Below are positions 28,640 to 29,452 of a stretch of DNA of 29,452 bases, in pieces. Position 1 is the first letter of the stretch; every line of letters begins with the position of its first letter. The notes under the pieces were generated by a model. It was not told where the DNA came from and ran no database searches. It worked only from the letters and a program-made list of their open reading frames with translations. The translations under genes and the position numbers were made by a program. The stretch lies in NCBI GenBank assembly GCA_003427395.1, contig BFEA01000442.1, forward strand, positions 463,985 through 493,436, written 5' to 3'. The stretch comes from Chara braunii (lineage: Eukaryota > Streptophyta > Charophyceae > Charales > Characeae).

Positions 28640-29452
28640 TCCGACCGAGTGCGTCAGCCATACCTCTCATGAACACCTACGATAGGATAGAGTCGCGCAA
28701 GGTGCAACTTGCCTCCGCCCAATGAGGTGTCACCATCCTTGAGCGGGCATATCCCTTCCGAGTGCGAAAGTTGATCAGTTGCAATTGCAGAGGTGGCCCA
28801 TCCAACGGCGTTTCTCGTACGCTGTAGCATAGGGGGTACGCGCGGTCCCACACCTTTATCGGACCCGTACCCGAGCCGACCCACTCGGGGGCTGAAGTCC
28901 CAAGCACGACTCGACGTCGGTCGACTATGACGCATCCTTTTTACCGCGCGTTACACTACATTCAAAGCCAGAAATCGGGTTACTCGCACAAACGAAACAC
29001 TCCTAGTCTCTTTTGTATCTGACCTACAACTTTTCCAATGCAAAATCGATTTGTGTCGCGCGCGAGGCTCGGAATATATATAGCGAGGATGTAGGTTTAT
29101 TCATATTGACTAACCATGCATAAAAACGCAAGCAGTTGCAGTGATGGCGTACTATCTAGTACCCATAATCATGTAACCCTAGTCTCAAGGGTCACATTCA
29201 ACACTCAAGTGTTGGCTGGTACTCGCCTTGAGGGGTAAACCTCTCGACGTTAGACAACGACCAAGGCGGTTGGAGGGAAACTACGGAGGGGACCAGCTAC
29301 TAGATGGTTCAAGCAGTCTTCCGCCCCTCTACATAAGTCTGACAAACGATTTGCTTTTTAATATCATTGTGCACCAGAGTTTCCTCTGGCTTTGCCCTGC
29401 TTGGACATAGTTCCCCAACTTTCGGGTCCTGATAGGCATGCTCACACTCTAA
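28640..29452 (+). repeat. Long dispersed repeat, copy 2 (reaches window end)
   Basis: Collinear with 9630-10400: TACCTCTCATGAACACCTAC, TGTCACCATCCTT, TTTCTCGTACGCTGTAGCAT, GGGGGTAC, CTGAAGTCCCAAGCA, GCATAAAAACGCAAGC, GATGGCGTACTA, TCAAGTGTTGGCTGG. The same block order with many substitutions marks an old dispersed repeat. The TATA-like CATAAAAAC is kept in both copies. No retrotransposon protein frame. Confidence 0.7.

Noticed and set aside
9630-28640. One full-length LTR retrotransposon bounded by the two long repeats
   Set aside because: They are too diverged and 18 kb apart, with many unrelated elements between and no gag-pol frame.

Overview
The window reads as nuclear, intergenic DNA of a land plant. 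The pointers are U6- and U2-type snRNA copies close to plant versions, fragments of a non-LTR retrotransposon (LINE) with the plant-type zf-RVT zinc-binding domain, a Mutator-like inverted-repeat element, and a nuclear-integrated piece of a mitochondrial group II intron maturase. Free-standing intron maturases of this type persist mainly in mitochondria of bryophytes, lycophytes and charophytes, so a seedless plant is plausible, but this is weak evidence. I find no intact host protein gene, tRNA or rRNA. Open reading frames are short, usually shadows or decayed transposon pieces.

Layout. 1-1012: CT microsatellite, then U6 and U2 snRNA retropseudogenes in both orientations. 1050-1206: an 80-bp tandem duplication. 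1478-1881: a MULE-like foldback element. 2786-4200: 5'-truncated LINE (minus strand), with an unclassified GC-rich stretch upstream to about 5.9 kb. 6629-6700: tRNA-like SINE head. 7080-7940: frameshifted LINE fragment (plus). 8380-8960: mitochondrial maturase pseudogene between C-rich repeats. 9630-10400 and 28640-29452: two diverged copies of one long repeat. 11131-12057: inverted-repeat element flanked by TTAA, holding U6-derived pieces. 12322-12590: two tandem foldbacks. 13575-14893: ten-copy degenerate repeat array, interrupted at 14129-14630 by another TTAA-flanked element. 14974-15427: 227-bp tandem duplication. 15451-16974: best-preserved LINE copy, with a 16-bp target-site duplication. 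18897-25490: scattered short copies of the LINE 3' tail. 24602-24946: a TTAA-family foldback that is almost entirely hairpin. 25593-26038: a second inverted-repeat family. 26607-27185 and 27505-28575: two more LINE pieces in opposite orientations.

How it fits together. One LINE family supplies at least five protein-coding remnants. Its 3' tail is modular: a conserved block starting GGGACGCTGGACCC, then a 12-bp stem with a constant 14-nt loop, then poly(A). The stem pairs almost perfectly in four copies although its sequence differs between them, and the first block also occurs on its own in SINE-like copies. The same poly(A)-priming machinery could have made the U6/U2 retropseudogenes. A second, DNA-type family with termini A(C/G)CACCAGTAC at TTAA sites has several sizes here, from 158 to 927 bp; one member carries U6-like sequence. 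The LINE tail and the TTAA family are the two best candidates for undescribed elements.
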